A stretch of 64,000 nt of DNA, taken from contig NZ_BCUT01000002.1 in assembly GCF_001591365.1 (NCBI RefSeq), forward strand, positions 62,001 to 126,000. Reading direction: 5' to 3'. The notes under the pieces are model-generated. The model did not search any database. It saw only the letters and a list, made by a program, of their open reading frames with translations, and was not told where the DNA came from. Shown piece after piece: positions 17,062-25,375 of the stretch. This DNA comes from Variovorax paradoxus NBRC 15149. GTDB taxonomy: Bacteria > Pseudomonadota > Gammaproteobacteria > Burkholderiales > Burkholderiaceae_C. How positions within the stretch are numbered: position 1 is the first letter of the stretch; the number at the start of each line of letters is the position of its first letter. Position numbers and translations under genes: made by a program.

Positions 17062-17125
17062 TGTTGGATTACCTTCCAGAGCCCGAATTCTGACCAGCAG
17101 CTGCGCAATTGGCACGGCCGGAATT

Positions 17126-17134
17126 CGCATATCG
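17126..17134. promoter_or_regulatory. Shared motif copy (CGCATATCG)
   Basis: Lies in the 77-base gap between the SfnB-like and SfnG-like genes, 65 bases upstream of the SfnG-like start. The extended match on the plus strand is TCGCATATCGAAAC. Confidence 0.5.
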
Positions 17135-17138
17135 AAAC

Positions 17139-18377
17139 TCAGAAAACCTTGCCTTCCTCCAGATGCTTCGTCGTGCCGTTGAGGTGGTAGTCGCCGATCA
17201 CCCGCGCCTTCTGCAGCAGCGGGTTGTGGTTGAAGATGGTGCGCAGGTTGCGCCAGTGGCGGTCGAAGTTGTGCTTCCGCGAAGTGGCGGATGCGCCGCC
17301 CGCTTCGAACAGGCGCTCGGCCGCCTGCAGCGCGATCTTGCTGACGGCCAGCTGCGTCTTCGCGGTGGCGAGTGCGCCGGCTAGCACCAACTGCTGCAAG
17401 CCCTCTTCCTCCACCTCGCCGTTCGCTGAGCCGCGCCTCAAGGCCGCGGCCGAGCGGTCGAGCTGCCGCGCGTTGTGGGCGATGAGCGCGTCCACCGCGT
17501 GGGTGCCGGTCGCCAGGTCGCCCACCACCCATTGCGTGAAGTGGTCCTCCACCGCCGACGATGCGGGGCTGTGCGCCGCGGGCCGTGCGTGGTGGCGCAC
17601 GTAGTGCACGGCATCGCTGAACACATTGCGCACGATGCCCGCGGCCACCGCCACCAGGTAGAGCTGGCGCAGCGCCGCCGCATGACGCCGCTGCAGGCTG
17701 CGCGGCGATGTGAAAACGATCTCGTCGGGCTGCACCTCCAGTCCGTCGAATTCCAGGCTGCCGCTGGCCGTGAGGCGCTGGCCCATGCCGTCCCAGTCGT
17801 CCTTCACATGCAGGCCAGCGCGGTCGGTGGGCACGATCACCGTTGCATCGCGGCCTTCCTCGTCGCGCACCGCGATGCTCGCGAAATCGGAGAACGCGGT
17901 GCCGGTCGCGTAGTACTTGCTGCCGTTGAGCACCCGACGGTCGCCCTGCCGTTCGAGCGTGGTGGTCACCGTGCCCGAACGCGGCGTGCCAAGCTCGGTG
18001 AAGGCGCCGCCGAACAGCGCGCCTTCGCGCACGCGGGCGAGCTGCCGGTCGGCATCCGGATGAGGCGGGGCCGTGGTCCACAGCTCGACGGCGTTGTAGT
18101 GCGTGCGCAAGGCGTGCGCCACGTTGGAGTCGGCCGCCGCAAGCGTGGCGACAACCTGCACGAGGTCTTCGATCGAACCGCCAGGGCCGCCGCGCTCGAC
18201 CGGAATGCGCAGTGCGCCCAAGCCCGATGCGCGGAACAGCGCGAACGCCTCGAAAGGCAGCGTACCTTCGCGTTCGCGCTGCGAGGCGCCTTCGGCGATG
18301 GCCGCGCACAAGGCCGGCAATCGATCGATCAGCGTCTGGAGTGGCACGCCCGACAGGGCGCGATCGATGGCATTCAT
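17139..18377 (-). CDS. Acyl-CoA dehydrogenase-fold monooxygenase, SfnB/DszC-like
   Basis: A 412-residue protein with the acyl-CoA dehydrogenase fold of the SfnB/DszC branch, which are flavin-dependent sulfur-oxidising enzymes rather than dehydrogenases. Visible are LGALRIPVERGGPGGSIEDL, the TELGTPRSGTVTTTL stretch, LNGSKYYATGTAFSDFASI, DDWDGMGQRLTASGSLEF and the C-terminal AGGASATSRKHNFDRHWRNLRT, where the RHWRN sequence is typical of DszC relatives. The catalytic glutamate of true dehydrogenases is not evident. The start at 18377 gives the common MNAIDRAL N-terminus. It heads the minus-strand unit ending with the aldo/keto reductase. A divergent promoter region with a shared motif copy separates it from the binding-protein gene at 18591. 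Confidence 0.92.
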   Translation of the reverse strand: MNAIDRALSGVPLQTLIDRLPALCAAIAEGASQREREGTLPFEAFALFRASGLGALRIPVERGGPGGSIEDLVQVVATLAAADSNVAHALRTHYNAVELWTTAPPHPDADRQLARVREGALFGGAFTELGTPRSGTVTTTLERQGDRRVLNGSKYYATGTAFSDFASIAVRDEEGRDATVIVPTDRAGLHVKDDWDGMGQRLTASGSLEFDGLEVQPDEIVFTSPRSLQRRHAAALRQLYLVAVAAGIVRNVFSDAVHYVRHHARPAAHSPASSAVEDHFTQWVVGDLATGTHAVDALIAHNARQLDRSAAALRRGSANGEVEEEGLQQLVLAGALATAKTQLAVSKIALQAAERLFEAGGASATSRKHNFDRHWRNLRTIFNHNPLLQKARVIGDYHLNGTTKHLEEGKVF

Positions 18378-18435
18378 TGCGTTTCCCGGAAGCGATGGAG
18401 AGCCGCGAATATAGGCGCCCTTCCTCATCGGTTCT

Positions 18436-18444
18436 CGCATAAGA
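18436..18444. promoter_or_regulatory. Shared motif copy (CGCATAAGA)
   Basis: Lies between the divergent SfnB-like and OppA-like genes, 60 and about 150 bases from their starts. The extended match is TCGCATAAGAAAAC. It could serve both promoters. Confidence 0.5.
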
Positions 18445-18590
18445 AAACTCGGTTTTCGTGCGTGGCGCAACGCAACTGCCCGCAGGCAGGCAGCGCATTT
18501 CCAAGATCGAAAAAATGCTAAGTGTCGGCGCCGTTTTCCGGGACCATCGTCTGCCCTTTTGCACCCATCTTGGACACGGTGACCTCCTCC

Positions 18591-20201
18591 ATGGCTCTCT
18601 CTTCCCTCCTCCGGAAACTCTGGTCAGACCAACGGCTGCTTCAGCTGGCGCTGGCCTCGCTGTCCTTCACGGCGCTCGCGCAGGCCAAGGCGCCCGTGCC
18701 GGTGGACGGCGGCACGCTGACCTATGCGGTGTCGCAGGAGCCCACCTCGCTCGTGTCCTTCCTCGACACGAAGACCGACAACCGCAACATCAGCGCCAAG
18801 GTCACCGAGGGCCTGCTTCGCTACGACGCGAAGTTCAACCCCCAGCCGCTGCTGGCGACCTCGTGGCAGGTGAGCGCCGACGGCCTGAAGTACACCTTCA
18901 AGCTGCGCGCGGGCGTGAAGTTCCACGACGGCCGCGATTTCACCGCCGAGGACGTGCGCTACTCGGTGCTGACCCAGAAGAAGCAAGGCCCGCGCGGGCG
19001 CATCACGCTGGCGAACGTGGAGCGCGTCGACGCGCCCGATCCGCTCACCGCCGTGATCGTGCTGGCCAAGCCGGCGCCGTTCCTGATCAAGGCGCTGTCG
19101 TCGGCGGAGCTGCCGATCGTGCCCGCGCACCGCTACGCCGACGGCGACCCGCTGGGCAGCGCGAACAATGCCGCGCCGGTGGGCACCGGCCCCTTCGTCT
19201 TCGAGCAATGGGTGCGCGGCAGCCACCTGGTGCTGCGCAAGAACCCCGGCTACTGGCGCCAGGGCCATCCGCGCATCGACCGCGTGATCGTGAAGTTCGT
19301 GCGCGACCCGGCCGCGATCTCCACCGCCGTCGAGACCGGCGAGGTGGATGTCGCGCAAGGCGTGAGCCTGGCCGACCTCGAACGCCTGTCGGCGAACCCG
19401 AAGCTCAAGGTGGACGACGGCTACGACGGCTTCCTCAACAACGCGTCTTTCCTCGAGTTCAACGTGGAAAACCCGGTCCTCGCGAACGCGAAGGTGCGCC
19501 ATGCCATTGCGCAAGCCATCGACCGCAACTTCATCCGAAACACCATCTACTACAGGCGCGCGGAGGTGGTGAACTCGCCGATCCCGCGCGTGCTGTCCGA
19601 CTACTACGAGGACAGCACCTTCCGCGACACCTTCGACGTGGCTGCAGCCAACAAGCTGCTGGACGAGGCGGGCCAGCCGAAGAGGGCCGGCGGCCAACGC
19701 TTCTCGCTGCGGCTGAGCTACATCCCCGGCGCGGAGTTCAAGCGCACGGCCGACTACCTGCGCTCCGCGCTCGCGCGGGTAGGCATCAAGGTAGAGATCG
19801 TCGACGGCGACCTGCCCACCTTCCTCAAGCGCGTCTACAGCACGCGCGATTTCGACCTCAACATCAACGGCCTCGGCCGCCTGTTCGACCCGACGGTGGG
19901 CGTGCAGCGCATCTACTGGGGCGACGGCGTGCGCAATCCGCTGATCTGGGTCAACGCGGCCCACTACGACAACCCGCAGGTGGACGAACTGTTTCGGCAG
20001 GCGGCCGTGGAGGTCGACGAGGGCAGGCGCGCCGCGCAGTTCAAACAGATCCAGCAGATCGTCGGGCGCGAGTTGCCGGTGCTGCCCATCGTCACCGTGC
20101 CCTCGATCGTGGTGCACAGCGCGCGCCTGCACGACTTCCACAACAGCATCGACCTGATGTCCGGCGACCTGTCCGACGCATGGATCGACCCCAGGAAGTG
20201 A
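18591..20201 (+). CDS. ABC transporter binding protein, peptide (OppA/SBP_bac_5) family, copy 2
   Basis: A 536-residue periplasmic protein. The signal peptide (LLQLALASLSFTALAQA) is followed by GGTLTYAVSQEPTSLVSF, AKVTEGLLRYDAKFNPQPLLAT, KLRAGVKFHDGRDFTAEDV and VGTGPFVFEQWVRGSH, all hallmarks of the family. The start at 18591 (MALSSLLRKLW) is preferred; an in-frame GTG at 18522 is possible but would add a non-signal-like leader. The amidase gene begins 16 bases after its stop, which suggests that an imported amide-containing compound is hydrolysed inside the cell. Confidence 0.93.
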   Translation: MALSSLLRKLWSDQRLLQLALASLSFTALAQAKAPVPVDGGTLTYAVSQEPTSLVSFLDTKTDNRNISAKVTEGLLRYDAKFNPQPLLATSWQVSADGLKYTFKLRAGVKFHDGRDFTAEDVRYSVLTQKKQGPRGRITLANVERVDAPDPLTAVIVLAKPAPFLIKALSSAELPIVPAHRYADGDPLGSANNAAPVGTGPFVFEQWVRGSHLVLRKNPGYWRQGHPRIDRVIVKFVRDPAAISTAVETGEVDVAQGVSLADLERLSANPKLKVDDGYDGFLNNASFLEFNVENPVLANAKVRHAIAQAIDRNFIRNTIYYRRAEVVNSPIPRVLSDYYEDSTFRDTFDVAAANKLLDEAGQPKRAGGQRFSLRLSYIPGAEFKRTADYLRSALARVGIKVEIVDGDLPTFLKRVYSTRDFDLNINGLGRLFDPTVGVQRIYWGDGVRNPLIWVNAAHYDNPQVDELFRQAAVEVDEGRRAAQFKQIQQIVGRELPVLPIVTVPSIVVHSARLHDFHNSIDLMSGDLSDAWIDPRK

Positions 20202-20217
20202 CCACACGAGAGCAACC

Positions 20218-21750
20218 ATGACCACCCAGGACCTCCATTCCTCCCTTCTGGATTCGCTGACCTTCGCGAGCGCCCGCACGCAGGCCGAGGCGCTGGCCGC
20301 GGGCCGCGTTTCGGCCGTCGACCTGCTGGAACATGCGCTGGCGCGAATCAGCCAATTCGACAACGACCTCAACGCCGTGGTGGTGCGCAACGACGAAGGC
20401 GCCCGTGCGGCCGCCCGCGAAGCCGACGCGGCCCTGGCGCGCGGCGAACGCGGGCCGCTGCTCGGCGTGCCGATCACGGTGAAGGAATCATTCGACGTCG
20501 CCGGTTTCGTCACGACGAGCGGCAACCCCGACCATGCGAACAACGTGGCCGAACAGGACTCGCTGGCCGTCGCCGCGCTGCGCGCGGCCGGCGCGGTGAT
20601 CGTCGGCAAGAGCAACGTGCCGCTCGCGCTGGCCGACCTGCAGAGCTACAACGCCATCTACGGCGTGAGCAACAACCCATGGGATGCCACGCGCACGCCG
20701 GGCGGCTCCTCGGGCGGCTCGGCCGCGGCACTCGCGGCAGGCTATGTGGCGCTCGAACTGGGCACCGACATCGGCGGCTCCATCCGCATTCCTGCGCACT
20801 TCAACGGCGTGTACGGCCACAAGCCCACGGCGGGGCTGGTGGCCATGCGAGGCACCGGCGTGCCCTCGGGGCGGCTGGCCGACCGCGACCTGAGCGTGGC
20901 GGGTCCGCTGGCGCGCACCGCGTCCGACCTCGAGCTCGCGCTGGACCTGCTCGTCAACCTCGAGCCGCTGGCCGCCAAGGCCTGGAAGGCCACGCTGCCG
21001 CCGGCGCGGCACGTGCAGCTCAAGGACTTTCGCGTGCTGGTGATCGACGAATGGCCCGGCAGCGCCCGCAGCCTGCACGAGGCGCTGGTGGTCGAGCGCG
21101 TGGTGGAGCGGCTGCGCACGCAGGGCGCGAAGGTGAGCCGGCCTTCGGAACTGCCGTCCGGCCTGCTGCCCGATCTCACGGCGTCGCACCGCGTCTACCG
21201 CAGCCTGCTCGGCTCGTCGCTCGCCTCGCCGCCCGCGCTGAGCAAGGCGGCGCAGAAACGGCTCGAAGCGCTGGCGGCCGACGACGACAGCGCCGATGCC
21301 GCATGGCTGCGCGCGCCCACGCTGCGCCACAGCGACTGGCTCCAGGACAACGAGCGGCGCGTCGCGCTGCGCCACCGATGGGAGCGCCTCTTCGAGACCT
21401 TCGACGTGGTGGTGACGCCGGTCGCGCCGCTGCCGGCCTTCCGCCACGACCACAGCGAGCCGAAGGATGCGCGCACCTATCCCGTCGAGTTCGAGGATGG
21501 CACGCGGGAGGTGCCGTTTTTCGATCTTTTCCATTGGGCGGGCCTGCCGGTGCTGCCGGGCCTGCCGGCGACGAGCTTTCCGGTCGGGCTCGACGACAAC
21601 GGGCTGCCGGTGAGCGCGCAAGCCGTGGGCCCGTACCTCGAAGACCGCACGACCATCGCCTTTGCGCAACTGCTCGAAGAGGTCTATGGGGGCTTCATCG
21701 CACCGCCCGGATTCAGCGCAGGCCCGGCCACCGGGGCATCGCGGCCATGA
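20218..21750 (+). CDS. Amidase (amidase-signature family)
   Basis: A 510-residue hydrolase of the amidase-signature family. The Ser-cisSer-Lys triad is intact: K89 in GVPITVKESFDVAG, S164 in PGGSSGGSAAALAAG, and S188 in GTDIGGSIRIPAHF. It has no signal peptide, so it acts in the cytoplasm and releases ammonia or an amine from carboxamides. The specificity (aliphatic amide, aryl amide, peptide amide or carbamoyl compound) cannot be told. Its start follows the OppA-like gene by 16 bases and its stop overlaps the next OppA-like gene by four (ATGA), so it is part of one operon. The C-terminal LEEVYGGFIAPPGF matches family ends. Confidence 0.94.
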   Translation: MTTQDLHSSLLDSLTFASARTQAEALAAGRVSAVDLLEHALARISQFDNDLNAVVVRNDEGARAAAREADAALARGERGPLLGVPITVKESFDVAGFVTTSGNPDHANNVAEQDSLAVAALRAAGAVIVGKSNVPLALADLQSYNAIYGVSNNPWDATRTPGGSSGGSAAALAAGYVALELGTDIGGSIRIPAHFNGVYGHKPTAGLVAMRGTGVPSGRLADRDLSVAGPLARTASDLELALDLLVNLEPLAAKAWKATLPPARHVQLKDFRVLVIDEWPGSARSLHEALVVERVVERLRTQGAKVSRPSELPSGLLPDLTASHRVYRSLLGSSLASPPALSKAAQKRLEALAADDDSADAAWLRAPTLRHSDWLQDNERRVALRHRWERLFETFDVVVTPVAPLPAFRHDHSEPKDARTYPVEFEDGTREVPFFDLFHWAGLPVLPGLPATSFPVGLDDNGLPVSAQAVGPYLEDRTTIAFAQLLEEVYGGFIAPPGFSAGPATGASRP

Positions 21751-23372
21751 CCCGGAGCACCATCGATCGCCGCGCCTTCCTGCAGGGCGGCGCGAGCCTC
21801 GGCCTCGCAGGCCTTGCACCTGCGTGGGCACAGGGCCAGCCCGCCGCCGCGGCCGCGGCCGCCCCCGTGCGCGGCGGCACGCTCACCGTGCTGATCGACC
21901 CCGAGCCGCCCACGCTCACCACCATTGCGCATTCGGCGGGCTCGTCGGTGCTGGTCTCGGCCAAGGTCACCGAAGGCCTGCTGAGCTATGACTTCGACTT
22001 GGCGCCACAGCCGCAGCTGGCCACCGCCTGGGCCGTGAGCAACGACGGCCTGCAGTACACCTTCACGCTGCGCCGCGGCGTGAAGTGGCACGATGGCCGG
22101 CCTTTCACCTCGGCCGATGTTGCGCATTCCATCGGGCTGCTCAAGCAATATCACCCGCGCGGCCGCGCCACTTTTTCCAGCGTGGCCGAGGTGCGCACGC
22201 CGGACGAATTCACCGCCGTGCTGGTGCTGACCAAGCCGGTGCCCTACCTGATCACCGCGCTCTCGGCCTCCGAATCGCCGATCGTGCCCCGGCACCTGTA
22301 CGAAAGCGGCAGGGCCGATGCCAACCCGGCGAACAACGCCCCCATCGGCACCGGCCCGTTCATCTTCAAGGAATGGGTGCGCGGCAGCCACGTGACCTAC
22401 GAGCGCAACCCGAACTACTGGGATGCGCCGCGCCCTTACGTCGACCGGCTCATCGTGCGCTTCATCCCCGATGCGGCGGCGCGCGCGGCCGCCATCGAGA
22501 AGGGCGAAGTGCACCTGAGCCCCGGCACGCCGGTGCCGCTGGGCGACGTCGAGCGGCTGCGCGCCAGGCCAAACCTGGTGTTCGAGCCGAACGGCTACCA
22601 ATACATCAACAGCGTCTCGCGCGTGGAGTTCAACCTCGAGAACCCGGCCCTGCAGGACCTGCGCGTGCGCCAGGCCATCGCACACGCCATCAACCGCCAG
22701 GTGGTGCGCAAGACCGTGTGGTACGGCCAGGGCACGCTCATTCCGGGGCCGGTGCATCCGGCGCTCAAGAAGTTCTACGTGCCCGACCTTCCGGTGCTGC
22801 CCTACGACCTGAAGCAGGCCGAGGCGCTGCTCGACGCGGCAGGCCTCGCGCGCGGCAGGGCCGGCGCCAGCCTGCGGCTGAAACTGGCCCTGGTGCCGAT
22901 CCCCAATGAAGGCGGCCAGCGCACGGCCGAGTACCTGAAGCAGAGCCTCGCCCGCATCGGCGTCGAGGTCACCATCAACTCGCAGGACTTCGCGACCTAC
23001 GTGCGCCGCATCTATGCCGACCGCGCGTTCGACCTGCACGTGAGCGTGATGAGCAACACCTTCGACCCGACCGTCGGCATCCAGCGCCTGTACTGGTCGA
23101 AGAACTTCAAGAAGGGCCTGCCGTTCTCCAACGGATCGGGCTACAGCAATCCCGAAGTGGACCGGCTGCTCGAAGCCGCGGCCGTCGAGGTGGACGAGGG
23201 CCGCAGGCGCCAGGCTCTTACCGAGTTCCAGCACCACATCGTGCGCGACCTGCCCGACATCACGCTGCTGGCCATCGACAGCTACACCATCGCCGACCGC
23301 CGCGTGCGCGGCCACACGGTGAGCGCGGACGGCATTGCCGGCAACCTGGCCGGTGCGTGGATCGGCACCTGA
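21747..23372 (+). CDS. ABC transporter binding protein, peptide (OppA/SBP_bac_5) family, copy 3 (Tat-type signal)
   Basis: A 541-residue periplasmic protein closely similar to copies 1, 2 and 4. The N-terminus STIDRRAFLQGGASLGLAGLA contains twin arginines followed by F-L-Q and a moderately hydrophobic stretch, as in Tat signals; the other three copies have ordinary Sec signals. The mature part shows GGTLTVLIDPEPPTLTT, AKVTEGLLSYDFDLAPQPQL, LRRGVKWHDGRPFTSADV and IGTGPFIFKEWVRGSH. The start is fixed by the ATGA overlap with the amidase gene. Confidence 0.93.
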   Translation: MTRSTIDRRAFLQGGASLGLAGLAPAWAQGQPAAAAAAAPVRGGTLTVLIDPEPPTLTTIAHSAGSSVLVSAKVTEGLLSYDFDLAPQPQLATAWAVSNDGLQYTFTLRRGVKWHDGRPFTSADVAHSIGLLKQYHPRGRATFSSVAEVRTPDEFTAVLVLTKPVPYLITALSASESPIVPRHLYESGRADANPANNAPIGTGPFIFKEWVRGSHVTYERNPNYWDAPRPYVDRLIVRFIPDAAARAAAIEKGEVHLSPGTPVPLGDVERLRARPNLVFEPNGYQYINSVSRVEFNLENPALQDLRVRQAIAHAINRQVVRKTVWYGQGTLIPGPVHPALKKFYVPDLPVLPYDLKQAEALLDAAGLARGRAGASLRLKLALVPIPNEGGQRTAEYLKQSLARIGVEVTINSQDFATYVRRIYADRAFDLHVSVMSNTFDPTVGIQRLYWSKNFKKGLPFSNGSGYSNPEVDRLLEAAAVEVDEGRRRQALTEFQHHIVRDLPDITLLAIDSYTIADRRVRGHTVSADGIAGNLAGAWIGT

Positions 23373-23385
23373 TCCACCGCGTTTG

Positions 23386-23394
23386 CTTATGCGG
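23386..23394. promoter_or_regulatory. Shared motif copy (CTTATGCGG)
   Basis: Lies 70 bases upstream of the rhodanese start, just after the stop of the preceding gene. On the minus strand the extended match is CCGCATAAGCAAAC, the best copy of the consensus. Confidence 0.5.
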
Positions 23395-23463
23395 AAGTCT
23401 TCGTAGCGGCGCATCCGCCGCGGAGCTATGGTGCCGCCGACCTCTTTCTTCTTCAGCGCACCC

Positions 23464-25155
23464 ATGTCCCTCACTGCCGAAATCCCCATTCCCGCCCGCG
23501 CGGCCCCATCGGCATTCGCACCCGCCATCTCCGCGGCCACCCTGCACCAATGGCTGCTGGACGGCCGCGAACTCGCCCTGCTCGACGTTCGCGAGCACGG
23601 CCAGTACGGCGAAGGCCATCCCTTCTTCGCGGTGCATGCCGCCTACAGCCGCCTCGAAACCGAGGTTGCCCGCCTCGTGCCCTGCCGCGCCACCCGCACG
23701 GTGCTGTTCGACGGCGGCGACACGGACTCGGCCCTGGCCCGCAAGGCCGCAGGACGCCTTGTCGCACTCGGCTATGACGACGTGTCGGTGCTCGCAGGCG
23801 GCGCACCGGCCTGGTCGCGCGCCGGCCACACGCTGTTCAAGGGCGTGAACCTGCCGTCCAAGACCTTCGGCGAACTCGCCGAACATGCCTTCGAAGTGCC
23901 GCACATCGACGCGCACACCCTGGCTGCCCGGCAGCGCGCGGGCGAACCGCTGGTGCTGCTCGACGGCCGCACGCTGGAAGAGCATCGCAGGATGACGCTG
24001 CCCGGCGCCATTCCCGTGCCCAACGGCGAACTGGCGTTGCGCTGGCGCACGCTGGTGCCGGACCCGGCCACGCCGATCGTGGTGCACTGCGCGGGGCGCA
24101 CGCGCAGCATCGTCGGCGCGCAGATCCTGCGCGACCTTGGCGTGCCGAACCCCGTGCTTGCGCTGGAGAACGGCACACAGGGCTGGGCACTCGCGGGCCT
24201 CGAACTCGAGCGCGGCAGCGCCCGGACGCTCCCGCCGGCACCCAATGCCGCGCAGCGCCGGGCCGCACGCGACGATGCCGCTGCGGCGGCACAGCGCGCG
24301 GGCGTGCCCGTGCTCAGCGCCGCCGAGGCGCAGGCATGGCTCGACGACGGCACCCGCACCACCTTCGTGTTCGACGTCCGCACGGCGGAAGAATTTGCCG
24401 CCGGCGGCCTGCAGGGCACACGCCACGCGCCGGGCGGCCAGTTGCTCCAGGCCACCGACCTGCAGATCGGCGTGCGCCACGCGCGCGTCCTGGTGCTCGA
24501 CGACGACGGCGTGCGCGCCCCGGTGGTGGCGCTGTGGCTGCGCCGGCTCGGCTTCGATGCGGCGCTGGTCGAGGACGGCCTGGCCGGCGAGCTGCGCGTT
24601 CCGGTTCGCGCGCCGGCGAGGCTTCCGCCGGCGGTGGCGGAACTGGACGCCGCCGAACTGGCCACGTTGCGCGAAGACGGCGCCGACCCACCCGCCGTGG
24701 TGGATCTGCGCCCTTCGCGAACCTACAGGGCACGCCATGCGCGCGGCGCCACCTGGTCGATCCGTCCCCGCGTGGCCGCCGATGCCCTGGCCGCGACCGG
24801 CGGCAACCTGCAGCACCCGGTGCTGCTGATCGCAGCCGACGAAACCATCGCTCGCCTGGCCGCACAAGACCTGCGCGAGGCCGGATGGCAGCAGCTCTCA
24901 TGGGCCCGCGCCGAGGCGGTCGAGTCCGCGGGCTGGGCCCAGCAGGCCACGCCCGCGTCGCCGCCGGACGCCGAGGCCATCGACTACCTGCTGTTCGTCC
25001 ATGACCGCCATGACGGCAACCTCGACGCGGCGCGCCGCTACCTCGACTGGGAGCTGGGCCTGATCGCCCAATGCGCACCCGATGAACTGGCCAGCTTCCG
25101 CCTGCCAGCCGCTGCGCACGAAAGTGCGCACCAAAAACCGCATATCGATAGTTGA
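23464..25155 (+). CDS. Four-domain rhodanese (sulfurtransferase)
   Basis: A 563-residue cytoplasmic protein built from four rhodanese-like domains at about residues 20-130, 148-250, 283-380 and 392-490. Rhodaneses move sulfane sulfur between donors such as thiosulfate and acceptors such as thiols or cyanide. Only domain 2 has an active-site cysteine, C209 in VVHCAGRTRS. The equivalent loops in domain 1 (DGGDTD), domain 3 (DDDGVR) and domain 4 (ADET) have none. The CDVR-type fold anchors (LLDVREHGQYGEGHP, VFDVRTAEEFAAGGL, VVDLRPSRTYRARHA) remain. The start at 23464 (MSLTAEIP) is preceded by few Shine-Dalgarno bases; an ATG 36 bases earlier is an alternative. The 3' end overlaps a copy of the shared motif. 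Confidence 0.93.
   Translation: MSLTAEIPIPARAAPSAFAPAISAATLHQWLLDGRELALLDVREHGQYGEGHPFFAVHAAYSRLETEVARLVPCRATRTVLFDGGDTDSALARKAAGRLVALGYDDVSVLAGGAPAWSRAGHTLFKGVNLPSKTFGELAEHAFEVPHIDAHTLAARQRAGEPLVLLDGRTLEEHRRMTLPGAIPVPNGELALRWRTLVPDPATPIVVHCAGRTRSIVGAQILRDLGVPNPVLALENGTQGWALAGLELERGSARTLPPAPNAAQRRAARDDAAAAAQRAGVPVLSAAEAQAWLDDGTRTTFVFDVRTAEEFAAGGLQGTRHAPGGQLLQATDLQIGVRHARVLVLDDDGVRAPVVALWLRRLGFDAALVEDGLAGELRVPVRAPARLPPAVAELDAAELATLREDGADPPAVVDLRPSRTYRARHARGATWSIRPRVAADALAATGGNLQHPVLLIAADETIARLAAQDLREAGWQQLSWARAEAVESAGWAQQATPASPPDAEAIDYLLFVHDRHDGNLDAARRYLDWELGLIAQCAPDELASFRLPAAAHESAHQKPHIDS
25139..25147. promoter_or_regulatory. Shared motif copy (CGCATATCG)
   Basis: Overlaps the last codons of the rhodanese gene, about 230 bases upstream of hyuA. 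Extended match CCGCATATCGATAG. The long gap to hyuA suggests that a separate promoter lies here. Confidence 0.45.
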
Positions 25156-25375
25156 AGGCGTTCGTTGCAGCGGCAAGCACGGCCTCGCAAGATCGCCGCC
25201 TGCTGGGTTTCCTTCGAATTCCGCCATGGCACACCGGCAATGGACCGGCGATGCGCCCGTGCTGCGGCTGCATGTCGGACTCGAGGATCCGCAGGACCCG
25301 ATCGCCCACTTGGCGCAAGCCCCCGCCGCCCGCTGTGCCGGCACTCTGACTCCAGCCAGCGAATATCTCTTCTCC

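Noticed and set aside
15877..18564. Apparent 895-codon fusion of the SfnG-like monooxygenase with an upstream region
   Set aside because: The upstream part is an out-of-frame reading of the SfnB/DszC-like gene. The conserved protein starts at MSLTHQPG (17061).
20679..21746. A long N-terminal extension of the third OppA-like protein through the amidase gene
   Set aside because: It is an out-of-frame shadow of the amidase. The real protein begins with a signal peptide at 21747, overlapping the amidase stop.
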